Part shown: positions 18,049-27,282 of the stretch, piece by piece
How the letters are laid out: every line of letters starts with the position of its first letter
How positions within the stretch are numbered: the first letter of the stretch is position 1
From: an uncultured Clostridia bacterium
GTDB taxonomy: Bacteria; Bacillota; Clostridia; Christensenellales; Borkfalkiaceae
NCBI GenBank assembly: GCA_934278995.1
Contig: CAKQWM010000001.1
Coordinates: 1 to 64,000 of the forward strand
Length of the DNA stretch: 64,000 nt
Direction: 5' to 3'
Position numbers and translations under genes: made by a program
The notes under the pieces: model-generated
What the model was told of the DNA's origin: nothing
The model's input: the letters and a program-made list of their open reading frames with translations, nothing else
Database searches by the model: none

Positions 18049-18388
18049 AAAATTACCTCCTGTTTTATATATTTTACATATGTTATATAAGTATTTTTTT
18101 AATTACCCGCTGTCACGAGTCAATAAAACCGCGTCAAAACGCTTTTACCTTCCTAATATATAATCCGACGGTAATTTTTACAAGCGAATTTTACTCTTTT
18201 AGTGTCTAAAAATACGAGATTGACGTTCGCTTAAAAAGCGAATTGTCCCGATTTCTCGTTATTGGTCCTTTTTTTTCTTGTTTTTATCACTTTTTTTTGC
18301 TATTATTGATATTGAAGTAAACTTTAAAGCAAAATTCGTACGATTTTTGAAAAATCGTTATTTTGTCTTTTTCGTAAACCTTATTTCA
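18049..18388. other. Divergent promoter region degV / XRE regulator
   Basis: No open frame is supportable; a TTG-initiated N-terminal extension of the regulator starts at 18278 but looks non-coding. It holds a hairpin TTCGCTT-AAA-AAGCGAA (18226-18242) that could be an operator. Clear promoter boxes are not evident. Confidence 0.4.
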
Positions 18389-19102
18389 ATGGAAGAAAGA
18401 GAAATTGTCGCAAGAAACATAACTTATCTCCGTAAAAAGCACGGGATGAGTCAGGCTGAACTTGCCGAAAAAATTCAATATTCCAACAAAAACATCTCGA
18501 AATGGGAAACGGGCGAAACCACTCCGAGTATTTTTACGTTAAAAAAAATATCCGAATTATTCAACGTTACCGTTGACGAATTCGTTACCACTCTTTTTGA
18601 AGAAGCCGACATAGCCGAATCGCCGACCGACGAAGCAGGCGACAACGTAACCACTTCCCGAAAGGGCGCTACTTCATCGTCGAAAGAAAACCCTAAAAGC
18701 GATACGAAGATAATTTTAGGGCTTCCGCTTTCCATAAAAGTTTTATATCTTCTCATGACGGAGGCTATTCTTTTCCTGCTTGCGGTTATAGCGATTGTAA
18801 CGCTGGGGCTTTTGGACGTCGATACGTTTAATACGTGGCTTTTATTGCTATACGTATTGCCGCCGATGTGTCTTGCCGTTTTTATATTTATAGCGTGCGT
18901 AAAAAAGAGGGTTGATTTAATCAGTTTGTCTTTGTTCGGGTGGCTTACGGCGCTGAGTTTTTATCTTTCGTTTAAAGACGCAAAAAACGTTTATCTCGTT
19001 TTTGTTCTGATGGGCGCTATTCAACTTTTGATGATTTGCGTAATGCTTATTATCAATTTAAACATCGTAAGACGAGTAAAAAATAAATTGATAAAAAAAT
19101 AA
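18389..19102 (+). CDS. XRE-family HTH regulator with C-terminal membrane domain
   Basis: 237 residues from the ATG at 18389 (MEEREIVARNITYLRKKHG). The helix-turn-helix occupies about residues 8-62 with MSQAELAEKIQYSNKNISKWE. A polar linker (about 65-115, Ser/Thr/Lys rich) leads to four hydrophobic helices (about 120-235). The layout is that of membrane-tethered XRE regulators common in Clostridia. The membrane part may sense an envelope signal and hold the DNA-binding domain at the membrane, which is inference. No ribosome site is obvious. It is single, ended by a terminator that abuts the stop codon, and likely regulates itself or degV. Confidence 0.85.
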   Translation: MEEREIVARNITYLRKKHGMSQAELAEKIQYSNKNISKWETGETTPSIFTLKKISELFNVTVDEFVTTLFEEADIAESPTDEAGDNVTTSRKGATSSSKENPKSDTKIILGLPLSIKVLYLLMTEAILFLLAVIAIVTLGLLDVDTFNTWLLLLYVLPPMCLAVFIFIACVKKRVDLISLSLFGWLTALSFYLSFKDAKNVYLVFVLMGAIQLLMICVMLIINLNIVRRVKNKLIKK

Positions 19103-19148
19103 AAATCTTCGTTAATCGGCTTATTGCCCGACTTTGCGAAGATTTTTT
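19103..19148. terminator. Terminator after the XRE regulator
   Basis: AAATCTTCG (19103-19111) pairs with CGAAGATTT (19137-19145), followed by T residues. The loop contains a CGGCTTATTGCCCG word like the dispersed repeat. Confidence 0.85.
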
Positions 19149-19172
19149 ATTTGTTTTTTTAAATTTAATCGC

Positions 19173-20477
19173 TTAAAAACAAATCCTTTTTAAGGTCTCG
19201 AGATAGATTGCGTTCATATCGTCGATGGTTTTAAGCGTGATATACTCGTTAGGCTTATGAATGCTGTCCGCTTCTTCTCCGTTTGCGGGTCCGAAAGCGA
19301 CGCCTCGTTTCAGCGCGCGCGCGTAAGTACCTCCGCCTATGGCAACAGGCTCGGCGTGCAAGCCGGTTATTTCGTTATAAATATCGAGCAACGTTTTTAC
19401 AAGTCCGCCGTTTTTATCCGAAAACAAAGGTTCTTGCCAATTTTTCACTTCGTATTCTCCTAAAAGAGCCAACTTTTCGGCGACGAACTCGTGTTTAAGC
19501 GTTGACGGATATCTGCAATCGACGGTTACGTAGATATTGTCGTCGTCGGAACGAATAAGGTCGGGCGAAAAGGTAAGATATCCCGTTTCGTCGTTAAGCG
19601 TTTTCAGATGAAAAGCGTCTTCAAATAAATTTTCGTAAGCGTTTTTTTCGACAAGTTTATTTTCCGATAAAAATTTCAAAACGGGTTCAAGGGCGTTTTT
19701 TCCTTTTTCAGGCGTTGAGCCGTGAGCGGCAATACCAAGCGACGTAATCACCTTTCCGTTTTTTATAAACTCGTGATAATCGCCATATAGCCCGCTGTTT
19801 TCTACTTCAAACTCGACCTTATCGCACACGACGTTAGCCGCCGTACCGCCCCTTATCCATTTTAAGGCAGGGGATTTTTTAAATTTATAAACGATATGCG
19901 CTATACCTTTTTCGGCGTAAATAACGGGGAAGTCCGCATCGGGTGAAATACCTTCTTCGGGAAGTGACGCAACGCTTTCGTAGTGACGTATGCAACCCCA
20001 CCCGCTTTCTTCGTCGCAACCCAAAATGAGGCGGATTTCTCTTTCGGGAACAACTCCGGCGTTCTTTAATGCCTTCATCGCAAACAAAAACGACATAGGA
20101 CCGCATTTGTCGTCGAGCGCGCCTCTCGCGTAAAGTTTTCCGTCAATAACGGCGGGTTCATACGGGTTGGTGTTCCAGTCCGACAAATCGCCCTCGGGAA
20201 CAACGTCGAGATGGCACAAAATTCCGAAAGGATTACCCTTTCCTTCGCCGAAAACGATTTCGCCTATGTAGTTATCGTAATTCACAGTCTTAAAACCGAA
20301 ACTTTCGGCAAGCGACAGGGTGTATAGCAAAGCCTTTTTCACGCCCTCTCCGAAGGGGGCTGAAGGTTGCGGATCGGTCTTAACGCTTCTGATTTTTAAA
20401 AGTTCGCAAAAAGCCGACATAAACTCGTTTTTAGGAAAAATAACGTTTTTCAGCGCGAGATTTTCAGTGTTTTTCAT
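19173..20477 (-). CDS. pepV: M20 family dipeptidase (PepV-like)
   Basis: 434 residues, slightly below the usual 460-470. The zinc-site motifs are present: HLDVVPEGD (about residues 89-97), then ARGALDDKCGP (about 115-125) with the bridging Asp, and DEESGWG (about 153-159) with the catalytic Glu. A C-terminal GGGTYARALK segment carries the last ligands region. PepV-type enzymes cleave dipeptides, including those with D- or beta-residues, in the cytoplasm. It is monocistronic and divergent from radC, with a GGAG site upstream of the ATG (CTCC on plus). Confidence 0.93.
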   Translation of the reverse strand: MKNTENLALKNVIFPKNEFMSAFCELLKIRSVKTDPQPSAPFGEGVKKALLYTLSLAESFGFKTVNYDNYIGEIVFGEGKGNPFGILCHLDVVPEGDLSDWNTNPYEPAVIDGKLYARGALDDKCGPMSFLFAMKALKNAGVVPEREIRLILGCDEESGWGCIRHYESVASLPEEGISPDADFPVIYAEKGIAHIVYKFKKSPALKWIRGGTAANVVCDKVEFEVENSGLYGDYHEFIKNGKVITSLGIAAHGSTPEKGKNALEPVLKFLSENKLVEKNAYENLFEDAFHLKTLNDETGYLTFSPDLIRSDDDNIYVTVDCRYPSTLKHEFVAEKLALLGEYEVKNWQEPLFSDKNGGLVKTLLDIYNEITGLHAEPVAIGGGTYARALKRGVAFGPANGEEADSIHKPNEYITLKTIDDMNAIYLETLKRICF

Positions 20478-20662
20478 AAATTACTCCTTTGTTTGGCAAA
20501 AATAACGCCAAAAAATAAAGTTAATTAAAAATTTTAACAAATACATTATACACTTTTTGTAAAATATGTTAAAATGTTTTTAACGAATTTTTTACTAAGG
20601 GCGGATTTTTTATCCCGAAACCGAGTTGAAATAACCCGATTAGTTTATACCAAAGGCAACCC

Positions 20663-21364
20663 ATGCACGAAAAGCACCGTGAAAGATTGAGAGAAAAAGC
20701 GCTTTCAAGCGCGGAAACTTTAAACGACCACGAACTATTGGAACTTATTTTGTTTTCGGCAAAACCACGCGTCAACACGAACGATACGGCTCATTTATTG
20801 CTTGAAACTTTCGGTTCTCTGGCGGGCGTATTTTCCGCTCCCCGCGAATCTTTAAAGGAAGTAAAAGGCGTTGGCGAAGTAACCGCATCTTTTATAGTAA
20901 CGCTCGGCGAGGTAATGAAGCGTTGCTCGTTTTTCGACAAAACGCCCGAAAAAATAAGTTCGTTAAATACGTTAAGTCGTTCTCTTATCGAAACTTTTTC
21001 CAAATACGACAGCGAAGTTTTTCTTATTTACTACCTTAATAAAAAACAACAGATCACGGGTAAAAACCTTATAGGCGATCACGTTTTAGACAGGGTAAAC
21101 GTAGATCTTCAGGATTTTTGCAAAAAAATCGTCCGTAACGATCCTACTTACGTAGTCATCGCTCACAACCACACGTCCGGTGATCCGAGGCCGAGCAATA
21201 ACGATATTTTAACAACCGAAAAACTTTGTTATCTGCTTGCCGTAAACAACGTTAAACTTTTAGACCACGTAATCGTATCGGGTGAAAAGGTTTTTAGTTT
21301 CTTCCACGAACATCTTCTTGAAGAAATAAACCAGAAAGTAAACGAAAAACTGAACAAAAATTAA
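20663..21364 (+). CDS. radC: RadC-family JAMM/MPN+ protein
   Basis: 233 residues. An N-terminal helix-hairpin-helix region (about 5-80, ends VKGVGEVTASFIVTLGE) is followed by the JAMM metal-binding motif HNHTSGDPRPSNND (about residues 168-181), with two histidines and the final aspartate in place. RadC proteins are often called DNA repair proteins, but their biochemical role is unsettled. The N-terminus starts MHEKHRERLREK as in typical RadC. The AAAGG site upstream is modest. It precedes gltX by 37 nt on the same strand, so the two may be co-transcribed. Confidence 0.93.
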   Translation: MHEKHRERLREKALSSAETLNDHELLELILFSAKPRVNTNDTAHLLLETFGSLAGVFSAPRESLKEVKGVGEVTASFIVTLGEVMKRCSFFDKTPEKISSLNTLSRSLIETFSKYDSEVFLIYYLNKKQQITGKNLIGDHVLDRVNVDLQDFCKKIVRNDPTYVVIAHNHTSGDPRPSNNDILTTEKLCYLLAVNNVKLLDHVIVSGEKVFSFFHEHLLEEINQKVNEKLNKN

Positions 21365-21401
21365 AAAATATAAGGCGGCGTTTGCCGTCATCGGAGATAT
21401 T

Positions 21402-22838
21402 ATGAAAGTAAGAACTCGTTTTGCTCCAAGCCCCACGGGGTTTATGCACTTAGGCGGTATGAGAACCGCTCTTTATTGTTTTTTGTTCGCGCGCCAACAT
21501 AAGGGCGATTTTATTCTCCGTATCGAGGATACCGATCAGGAACGTTTCGTCGAAGGCGCCACCGAAGTAATTTATTCTTCTTTAAAAGAGGGCGGTATGA
21601 ATTACGACGAAGGCCCCGACGTAGGAGGAAACTACGGACCTTACGTACAGTCCGAGCGTCGTGATATTTACCAAAAATACGCCAAAGAACTTATAGAAAG
21701 AGGCGGGGCGTATTATTGTTTCTGTACGAAAGAAAGACTATCTTCTTTGAAAGACGATTTCGGAAACACCCGTTACGACAAGCATTGTCTTAACTTAACG
21801 AAGGAAGAAATCGAACAAAAACTTAAAGACGGCGTGCCTTACGTTATCCGCCAAAACATACCGAAAACCGGGGTAGGTACTTACGAAGACGCCGTTTACG
21901 GAACTATTTCGGTTGATTTTTCCGAACTCGAAGACAATATTTTAATCAAATCCGACGGGCTTCCCACTTATAACTTCGCAAACGTCATAGACGATCATCT
22001 TATGCGCATAACTCACGTCATAAGAGGATCGGAGTATCTTTCGAGTACTCCCAAATATAACCTTATGTACGACGCTTTCGGTTGGGAAAGACCTGTTTAT
22101 ATTCATCTTCCCCCCATCATGAAAGACGCGACGAGGAAACTATCCAAGCGTTACGGCGACGCAAACTTCGACGATTTCGTTTCAAAAGGCTATCTGCCCG
22201 CGGCGATAGTAAACTATATAGCGCTCCTCGGCTGGTGTCCGAAAGACAATTCGGAAAAAATGACGATGGACGAAATGATCGAAAAGTTTTCGCTTGACGG
22301 CGTTTCCAAATCACCCGCCATTTTCGACGACGTTAAACTTCGTTGGCTCAACGGCGAATACTTAAAAGCCATGACCGACGAGGAATTTTACGCTGTTTCC
22401 AAGCCTTTCATCGAAAAATCCAAAGTAGGAGAAAAGTACGATAACAGGCTTATAGCCCCGCTTTTGAAAACAAGGGTGGAAATTTTAAGCGAAATCCCCG
22501 ACAAAATTAATTTTTTGGAAGAATTCGGTGAGTTTTCTTCGGACCTTTACTTCCACAAAAAAATGAAAATCGATAAAGACCTTGCTAAATCATCGCTTCC
22601 CGCAATCGTTTCGGCATTTGAAAAAATTACCGACTTTTCACACGACGGTATCTATCAGGCTCTTTGTAAATGCGCGGAAACTATCGGTTTAAAATCCGGT
22701 CAGGTTTTAAGCATTGCAAGGGTTGCGTTAACCGGTAAAGACGTAACGCCGGGCGGCTCTGTGGAAATCGCGCAGATTCTCGGTAAAGAAGAATCTTTAA
22801 GAAGACTTAATTACTCTCTGAACTTATTGAACAAATAA
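21402..22838 (+). CDS. gltX: Glutamyl-tRNA synthetase
   Basis: 478 residues, typical for bacterial GluRS. The class I signature PSPTGFMHLGG (HIGH-type, residues 9-19) and the second motif KLSKR (about 245-249, KMSKS-type) are present. A zinc-ribbon-like CFC segment occurs near 110. The anticodon-binding helical domain fills the C-terminal third. It charges tRNA-Glu and, in many Firmicutes, also tRNA-Gln for amidation. A GGAGAT site precedes the ATG. It ends with a terminator. Confidence 0.97.
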   Translation: MKVRTRFAPSPTGFMHLGGMRTALYCFLFARQHKGDFILRIEDTDQERFVEGATEVIYSSLKEGGMNYDEGPDVGGNYGPYVQSERRDIYQKYAKELIERGGAYYCFCTKERLSSLKDDFGNTRYDKHCLNLTKEEIEQKLKDGVPYVIRQNIPKTGVGTYEDAVYGTISVDFSELEDNILIKSDGLPTYNFANVIDDHLMRITHVIRGSEYLSSTPKYNLMYDAFGWERPVYIHLPPIMKDATRKLSKRYGDANFDDFVSKGYLPAAIVNYIALLGWCPKDNSEKMTMDEMIEKFSLDGVSKSPAIFDDVKLRWLNGEYLKAMTDEEFYAVSKPFIEKSKVGEKYDNRLIAPLLKTRVEILSEIPDKINFLEEFGEFSSDLYFHKKMKIDKDLAKSSLPAIVSAFEKITDFSHDGIYQALCKCAETIGLKSGQVLSIARVALTGKDVTPGGSVEIAQILGKEESLRRLNYSLNLLNK

Positions 22839-22847
22839 CTTTACGAG

Positions 22848-22876
22848 GCGGAAAATTATCGAATTTTCCGCTTTTT
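22848..22876. terminator. Terminator after gltX
   Basis: GCGGAAAATT and AATTTTCCGC form a ten-base-pair stem with an ATCG loop, followed by TTTTTAT. Confidence 0.92.
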
Positions 22877-22929
22877 ATATGTTTTTTACGCGCTTAGCCG
22901 TCAAAAAACGCCGATTGTACGCAAACGCT

Positions 22930-22959
22930 TTGACTAAAACCCGTTACGTGTGGTATAAT
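22930..22959 (+). promoter_or_regulatory. Promoter of the ecfA1A2T-truA operon
   Basis: TTGACT (22930-22935) and TATAAT (22954-22959) with an 18-nt spacer, 22 nt before the first ATG. Confidence 0.8.
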
Positions 22960-22981
22960 TTTATGTTAGAAAGGAATAGCC

Positions 22982-23815
22982 ATGAACGTTATAGAACTTA
23001 AAGATTTAACATTTTCATATACCGAAGCCGAACCGGTTTTAAAAGGCGTGACTTTAACCGTAAAAGAGGGTGAGTTTTTAGCCGTTATCGGCAGAAACGC
23101 AAGCGGTAAATCAAGCCTTGCAAGGCTCATTAACGGGCTTATAGCCCCGTCTTCCGGTAAAATTTCCGTTTTGGGCATGGACGCCACCGACAAAAAAAAC
23201 TTTTTTGAAATCCGCAAAAACGTAGGCATCGTCTTTCAGAATCCCGATAACCAGACGGTCGCTTCGATAGTGGAAGACGATATAGTTTTCGGTCCCGAAA
23301 ACATAGGGCTTACGCGTGAGGAAATAGGAAAACGCCTTGATTTTGCTTTAAAAGAAACCGGCACTTACGAATTTAAAGATTCTATGGCGTCAAGACTTTC
23401 GGGCGGGCAAAAACAACGGGTAGCGATAGCCGGCGTACTTGCAATCAAGCCGAAAATTCTTATTTTGGACGAATCTACTTCCATGCTCGATCCTAAGGGC
23501 AGAGAGGAAGTAATGTCCGTCGTGAGAAAACTAAACCGCGAAGAAAAAATGACCGTCATCACCATAACCCACTATATGGACGAAATAACCGATTGCGATA
23601 AAATTGCGGTTTTATCGAACGGCGTGATATTAAAAACGGGAACGCCTGAAGAAATTTTCAGCGACGAAGCGCTTTTAAAAACGGCGGGCATGGAACCGCC
23701 CGTATCGATGAAGATTTCCAAACGTCTGCAATCAAACGGTATTTTTATAGGCGACGCCCTTAACAAAGAAACCCTCCTCGATAATATTGTAAGTTATATT
23801 AAAAATAACGAATAA
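22982..23815 (+). CDS. ecfA1: ECF transporter ATPase, first component
   Basis: 277 residues. Walker A is GRNASGKSS (about 36-44). The LSGGQKQR signature lies near residue 138 and the Walker B ILILDESTSMLD near 157. The C-terminal ~60 residues form the extension typical of EcfA proteins. It pairs with EcfA2 and EcfT to energise vitamin or metal uptake through interchangeable S components; no S component is encoded here, so this is the shared (group II) module. AGAAAGG precedes the ATG. It is first in a four-gene operon. Confidence 0.95.
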   Translation: MNVIELKDLTFSYTEAEPVLKGVTLTVKEGEFLAVIGRNASGKSSLARLINGLIAPSSGKISVLGMDATDKKNFFEIRKNVGIVFQNPDNQTVASIVEDDIVFGPENIGLTREEIGKRLDFALKETGTYEFKDSMASRLSGGQKQRVAIAGVLAIKPKILILDESTSMLDPKGREEVMSVVRKLNREEKMTVITITHYMDEITDCDKIAVLSNGVILKTGTPEEIFSDEALLKTAGMEPPVSMKISKRLQSNGIFIGDALNKETLLDNIVSYIKNNE

Positions 23816-23836
23816 CGGGCGTATAGGGGCATTTTT
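23811..23836. repeat. Dispersed repeat copy between ecfA1 and ecfA2
   Basis: AATAACGGGCGTATAGGGGC overlaps the ecfA1 stop codon and fills the short intergenic space. Confidence 0.55.
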
Positions 23837-23844
23837 ACAACATT

Positions 23845-24750
23845 ATGGATATTATTTGCAACAATTTACGGTTTGAATACAACAAAAATACCGAATTTAA
23901 AGTCGTGGCGTTAAATAACGTTACGCTTACGATAAAGGAAGGCGAATTTTTCGGTATCATAGGTCATACCGGCAGCGGTAAATCCACTTTCGTTCAGCAT
24001 CTTAACGCGCTTATTCCTCTTGACGAAGGCGAGTTGAAAATAGGCGAATACGATTTATCGCTTCAAAAAGCGAAAAAGCGTAAAGACCGCGCCGCGATAA
24101 AGGCTAAATTAAAAAGCCTGAGGCGCGACGTCGGGATGGTTTTTCAGTATCCCGAATACCAACTTTTTGCCGAAACCGTCCGTGACGACGTTGCTTTCGG
24201 TATTAAAAACTTTATGCCCGAACTTTCCGAGTCGGAAGTAGATATTTACGTTAAAAACGCAATCGAAACGGTTGGTCTTGATTATAACGAAATAAAAGAC
24301 AGATCTCCTTTCGACCTGTCGGGCGGGCAAAAACGCAGGGTAGCAATAGCGGGGGTTATAGCCGTTCGTCCCAAAATACTTATTCTCGACGAACCTTGCG
24401 CGGGGCTTGATCCTCAGGGTAAGTCTGAACTGTGGGCGCTTTTAAAGCGTCTTCATGAAACAAGTATCAAAACGATAATCATCGTTTCGCACGATATGAA
24501 CGACGTTGCCGATCATTGTACCAAAGCCGTTATTTTCGAGCGTGGCGCGGTAAAAAAAATAGGAACTCCGAAAGAACTTTTCAGCGTCCACTCTCTTATC
24601 GAAGACTGCGGGCTTGAAGTCCCCGTCACCGCCTATCTGCAGGAAGAATTATCCTCAAGAGGCGTTAATATAGATACCGACTATTCGTTAGACGACTTTT
24701 CGGAAAAACTTATCGCTTACTTAAAAAGCGTAAAATCTGAAAAAATATAA
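23845..24750 (+). CDS. ecfA2: ECF transporter ATPase, second component
   Basis: 301 residues. Walker A is GHTGSGKST (about 40-48), the signature is LSGGQKRR near residue 160, and Walker B is ILILDEPCAGLD. The insertion between Walker A and the Q-loop (ALIPLDEGELKIGEYDLSL...) is usual for EcfA2. It lies 29 nt after ecfA1 and 3 nt before ecfT. The ATG lacks a strong ribosome site, so translation may be coupled. Confidence 0.95.
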   Translation: MDIICNNLRFEYNKNTEFKVVALNNVTLTIKEGEFFGIIGHTGSGKSTFVQHLNALIPLDEGELKIGEYDLSLQKAKKRKDRAAIKAKLKSLRRDVGMVFQYPEYQLFAETVRDDVAFGIKNFMPELSESEVDIYVKNAIETVGLDYNEIKDRSPFDLSGGQKRRVAIAGVIAVRPKILILDEPCAGLDPQGKSELWALLKRLHETSIKTIIIVSHDMNDVADHCTKAVIFERGAVKKIGTPKELFSVHSLIEDCGLEVPVTAYLQEELSSRGVNIDTDYSLDDFSEKLIAYLKSVKSEKI

Positions 24751-24753
24751 CTC

Positions 24754-25578
24754 ATGCTTAAAGACGTAACTTTCGGACAGTATTATCCGGCGAAATCGGC
24801 GGTTCACAAAATGGATCCGCGCGCGAAAATACTTCTTTTAATTTTATATATCACGATGATTTTTATCGTCAAAAACTTCTGGGGGTTTTTAATTTCAGGG
24901 GTGTTTTTGCTTGTAGCGATTTTGACGTCGAAAGTTCCCGTAAAGTCTGTTATACGAAGCGTAAAAGCAATAATTTTTATTATAGCGTTTACATTCGTCA
25001 TCAATATCTTTTTGCATAAAGAAGACGGCGCGCGAATTTTATGGGACGTATGGCTTATAAGGAATATTACGGATAAATCGTTACGCTACGCAATTTTTAT
25101 GGCTTTGAGGCTGTTATATCTCGTATTCGGTTCGAGCATTCTGACGCTCACTACCACGCCCGTTGCTCTTACCGACGGTATAGAAGCGCTTTTAAAACCT
25201 TTAAAACTTATTAAATTCCCCGTTCACGAACTTGCGCTTATTATGAGTATAGCCCTTCGGTTTATTCCCACTTTAATGGAAGAAACCGAAAGGATAATTT
25301 CGGCGCAAAAATCACGCGGGGCAGACTTTGAAAGCGGTAATCTTTTAAAACGTGCAAAATCTCTTATACCCGTACTGATTCCTCTTATCACGGGCGCGTT
25401 CAGGCGCGCCGAAGAATTAGGCGACGCAATGGACGCAAGATGCTATAACGGTAGTAAAAACCGCACAAAATACAAAAAACTTACCTTTTCTTTAAACGAC
25501 CTGTTTGCAACTTTGATATCTCTTACGGCGCTTTTTGGTATAATACTTTGCAACGTTTACGCGGGAGCGGTGATATGA
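24754..25578 (+). CDS. ecfT: ECF transporter transmembrane component
   Basis: 274 residues with about five to six hydrophobic segments, starting MLKDVTFGQYYPAKSAVHKMDPRAKI, the standard EcfT N-terminus (G-x-Y-x8-hHxhDPRxKh). Two coupling-helix Ala-Arg-Gly-like motifs appear as SRG (about 188-190) and ARC (about 228-230). EcfT scaffolds the ATPases and the substrate-binding S component in the membrane. Its stop overlaps the truA start as ATGA. Confidence 0.95.
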   Translation: MLKDVTFGQYYPAKSAVHKMDPRAKILLLILYITMIFIVKNFWGFLISGVFLLVAILTSKVPVKSVIRSVKAIIFIIAFTFVINIFLHKEDGARILWDVWLIRNITDKSLRYAIFMALRLLYLVFGSSILTLTTTPVALTDGIEALLKPLKLIKFPVHELALIMSIALRFIPTLMEETERIISAQKSRGADFESGNLLKRAKSLIPVLIPLITGAFRRAEELGDAMDARCYNGSKNRTKYKKLTFSLNDLFATLISLTALFGIILCNVYAGAVI

Positions 25579-26303
25579 GAATTATTTTGACGATTTCTTA
25601 CGACGGAACGAATTACGTCGGGTGGCAACGCCAAAAAAACGGCGTTTCCGTGCAGGAAATTATAGAAACCGCCCTTTTTAAGGTTACGGGGGAAAAAACC
25701 ACTCTCGTTGCAAGCGGCAGAACCGATTCGGGCGTACACGCCAAGGGGCAGGTCGCTCACTTTGACACGTCTTCATCGGTACCTTCCGACAAATTTTATC
25801 TTGCCTTGAATTGTTTCTTACCCGACGATATCCGTATTCTTTCTTCTTGTTCTGCGCCGACAGGATTTCACGCGAGATATACCGCTAAACGGAAAACTTA
25901 CGTTTATAACTTTTATGTTTCTCCCGTAATTTTACCGCTTAAAGACAGATACGCAACGAGGATTGACGATTTTTCGACAGAAAAAGCGCAAAAAATCCTT
26001 GATGAAATAGTAGGCGAACACGACTTTAAATGCTTTCTGGCAAGCGGTTCCGAAATAAAAACCACGGTAAGGACGATTTATTCCGCAATTGTAAAAAAAG
26101 ACGGAATCGACGTAAAAATAGAAATTTGCGGTAACGGCTTTTTGTACAATATGGTCAGAATCATCGCAGGCACCGTTTTATCCGCTTCGGAAGATAAACT
26201 TTCGGCAAGCGACGTAAAAACCGCTCTTTTATCCGGCGACAGACAAAAAGTCGGTAAAACAGCCCCCGCTAAAGGACTTATATTGAAATCGGTGGAATAT
26301 TAA
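25575..26303 (+). CDS. truA: tRNA pseudouridine38-40 synthase TruA
   Basis: 242 residues from the ATG at 25575 (MRIILTISYDGTNYVGWQRQ). The start overlaps the ecfT stop by four bases, which favours it over an upstream TTG. The catalytic aspartate lies in GRTDSGVHA (about residues 50-58), and the C-terminal FLYNMVRIIAGT segment is characteristic. TruA makes pseudouridine at positions 38-40 of the tRNA anticodon stem. The ecfA1-ecfA2-ecfT-truA order matches Bacillus. There rplM-rpsI follow directly, whereas here they are 30 kb away. Confidence 0.96.
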   Translation: MRIILTISYDGTNYVGWQRQKNGVSVQEIIETALFKVTGEKTTLVASGRTDSGVHAKGQVAHFDTSSSVPSDKFYLALNCFLPDDIRILSSCSAPTGFHARYTAKRKTYVYNFYVSPVILPLKDRYATRIDDFSTEKAQKILDEIVGEHDFKCFLASGSEIKTTVRTIYSAIVKKDGIDVKIEICGNGFLYNMVRIIAGTVLSASEDKLSASDVKTALLSGDRQKVGKTAPAKGLILKSVEY

Positions 26304-26654
26304 ACTTTTAAATTCCGCTTGAATTTGTCTTTTTATATCGCAATCGGAAAAATTACCGCGTTAAAATGTCTTATTCGTACCGTCGCGTGGCGTAAGCGTA
26401 ATGGATGCGGCGTAAAAGACGGGGCTTTTCGGAACGCTTTTTCTTAGTAAAAATTCCGAACCACTTCGGCGCGTACCGCTCTGGTAACCCGAAAAAATAA
26501 ACGATTTTTCTTAATTTAATGCCTTTAAATTTATAGCAACGGAGGTATCCGCCTATGAAAACTTTATTTTTAGCGCAAACGGATTTAGTTTTCCGTTGCG
26601 CTTTTTTTAAACGCGTCCCTAAAATTATCGGATTATCGTTTTTTTCGATTTTCG
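26304..26654. other. Intergenic region between truA and the sigma factor
   Basis: About 350 nt with no convincing gene. It contains a stem-loop at 26572-26609 (AGCGCAAACGGA paired with TCCGTTGCGCT, then eight T), the likely truA operon terminator. A 56-codon frame starting at 26555 after GGAGG overlaps that terminator and the sigma promoter, so I regard it as spurious. Confidence 0.5.
26572..26609 (+). terminator. Probable truA operon terminator
   Basis: AGCGCAAACGGA and TCCGTTGCGCT pair with one bulge, followed by TTTTTTT. Confidence 0.75.
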
Positions 26655-26683
26655 CGCAACGCAAAGACTTTTTTGTTGTCTAT
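26655..26683 (+). promoter_or_regulatory. ECF-type autoregulatory promoter
   Basis: CGCAAC (26655-26660) and GTCTAT (26678-26683) are separated by 17 nt. CAAC plus GTCTA elements resemble promoters upstream of many Firmicutes ECF sigma operons. It sits about 40 nt before the sigma-factor ATG. Confidence 0.6.
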
Positions 26684-26721
26684 ATAAATGGAAGGGCGTT
26701 GTTAAATAAAGGAGTATCTCT

Positions 26722-27282
26722 ATGAACGACCGCGAAATTGTTGCTTTGTTTTGGGCGAAAAACGAAAACGCGATACACGCTACGGCTGCAAAATACGGGA
26801 GTTACTGCCATACCATCGCCTATAACGTTCTTTACGACCACTTTGAGGCGGACGAATGCGTAAACGATACGTATCTGAGCGCGTGGAACAGTATCCCGCC
26901 TCAAAAACCCGATATACTGTCGGCGTTTCTCGGAAAAATAACCCGCAATATCGCGCTCAATCGTTATAAACGTAACTTTGCGCAAAAAAGAGGAGGCGGG
27001 CAGGTCGAAATTGCGTTAAGCGAGTTGGAAAACTGCCTTCCTTCCGATACGACGGCGGAATACTTATCGGACGAAAAATTTATAGTGTCCGTTATAAACC
27101 GTTTTTTGTACGCTCACACAAAAACCAAACGTAATATTTTTATTCTCAGATACTGGTATCTGTATTCGATACGGGAGATTGCCGACTTGTACAAAATAAG
27201 CGAAAGCAAAGTAAAGGCTTTACTGTTCCGTATGCGCAACGAACTTAAAAAAATACTTGAAAAGGAGGACGTTTATTTATGA
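26722..27282 (+). CDS. ECF-type sigma-70 family factor
   Basis: 186 residues. Region 2 lies at about 20-90 (YNVLYDHFEADECVNDTYLSAW then FLGKITRNIALNRYKR). Region 4 is at about 125-180 with RYWYLYSIREIADLYKISESKVKALLFRMRNELKK as the -35-binding helix-turn-helix. The absence of regions 1 and 3 makes it ECF-like. The next gene overlaps by four bases (ATGA) and encodes a membrane RsgI-like protein, so the pair is a sigma/anti-sigma module. AAAGGAG precedes the ATG. The promoter at 26655-26683 suggests autoregulation. Target genes are unknown; envelope genes would be a reasonable guess. Confidence 0.9.
   Translation: MNDREIVALFWAKNENAIHATAAKYGSYCHTIAYNVLYDHFEADECVNDTYLSAWNSIPPQKPDILSAFLGKITRNIALNRYKRNFAQKRGGGQVEIALSELENCLPSDTTAEYLSDEKFIVSVINRFLYAHTKTKRNIFILRYWYLYSIREIADLYKISESKVKALLFRMRNELKKILEKEDVYL

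Noticed and set aside
18278..18388. N-terminal extension of the XRE regulator from a TTG codon
   Set aside because: The extension is hydrophobic and AT-driven; HTH regulators start near MEEREIVARN.
26555..26725. 56-codon frame after a GGAGG box
   Set aside because: It overlaps a terminator stem, the likely sigma promoter and the sigma start; peptide has no family features.
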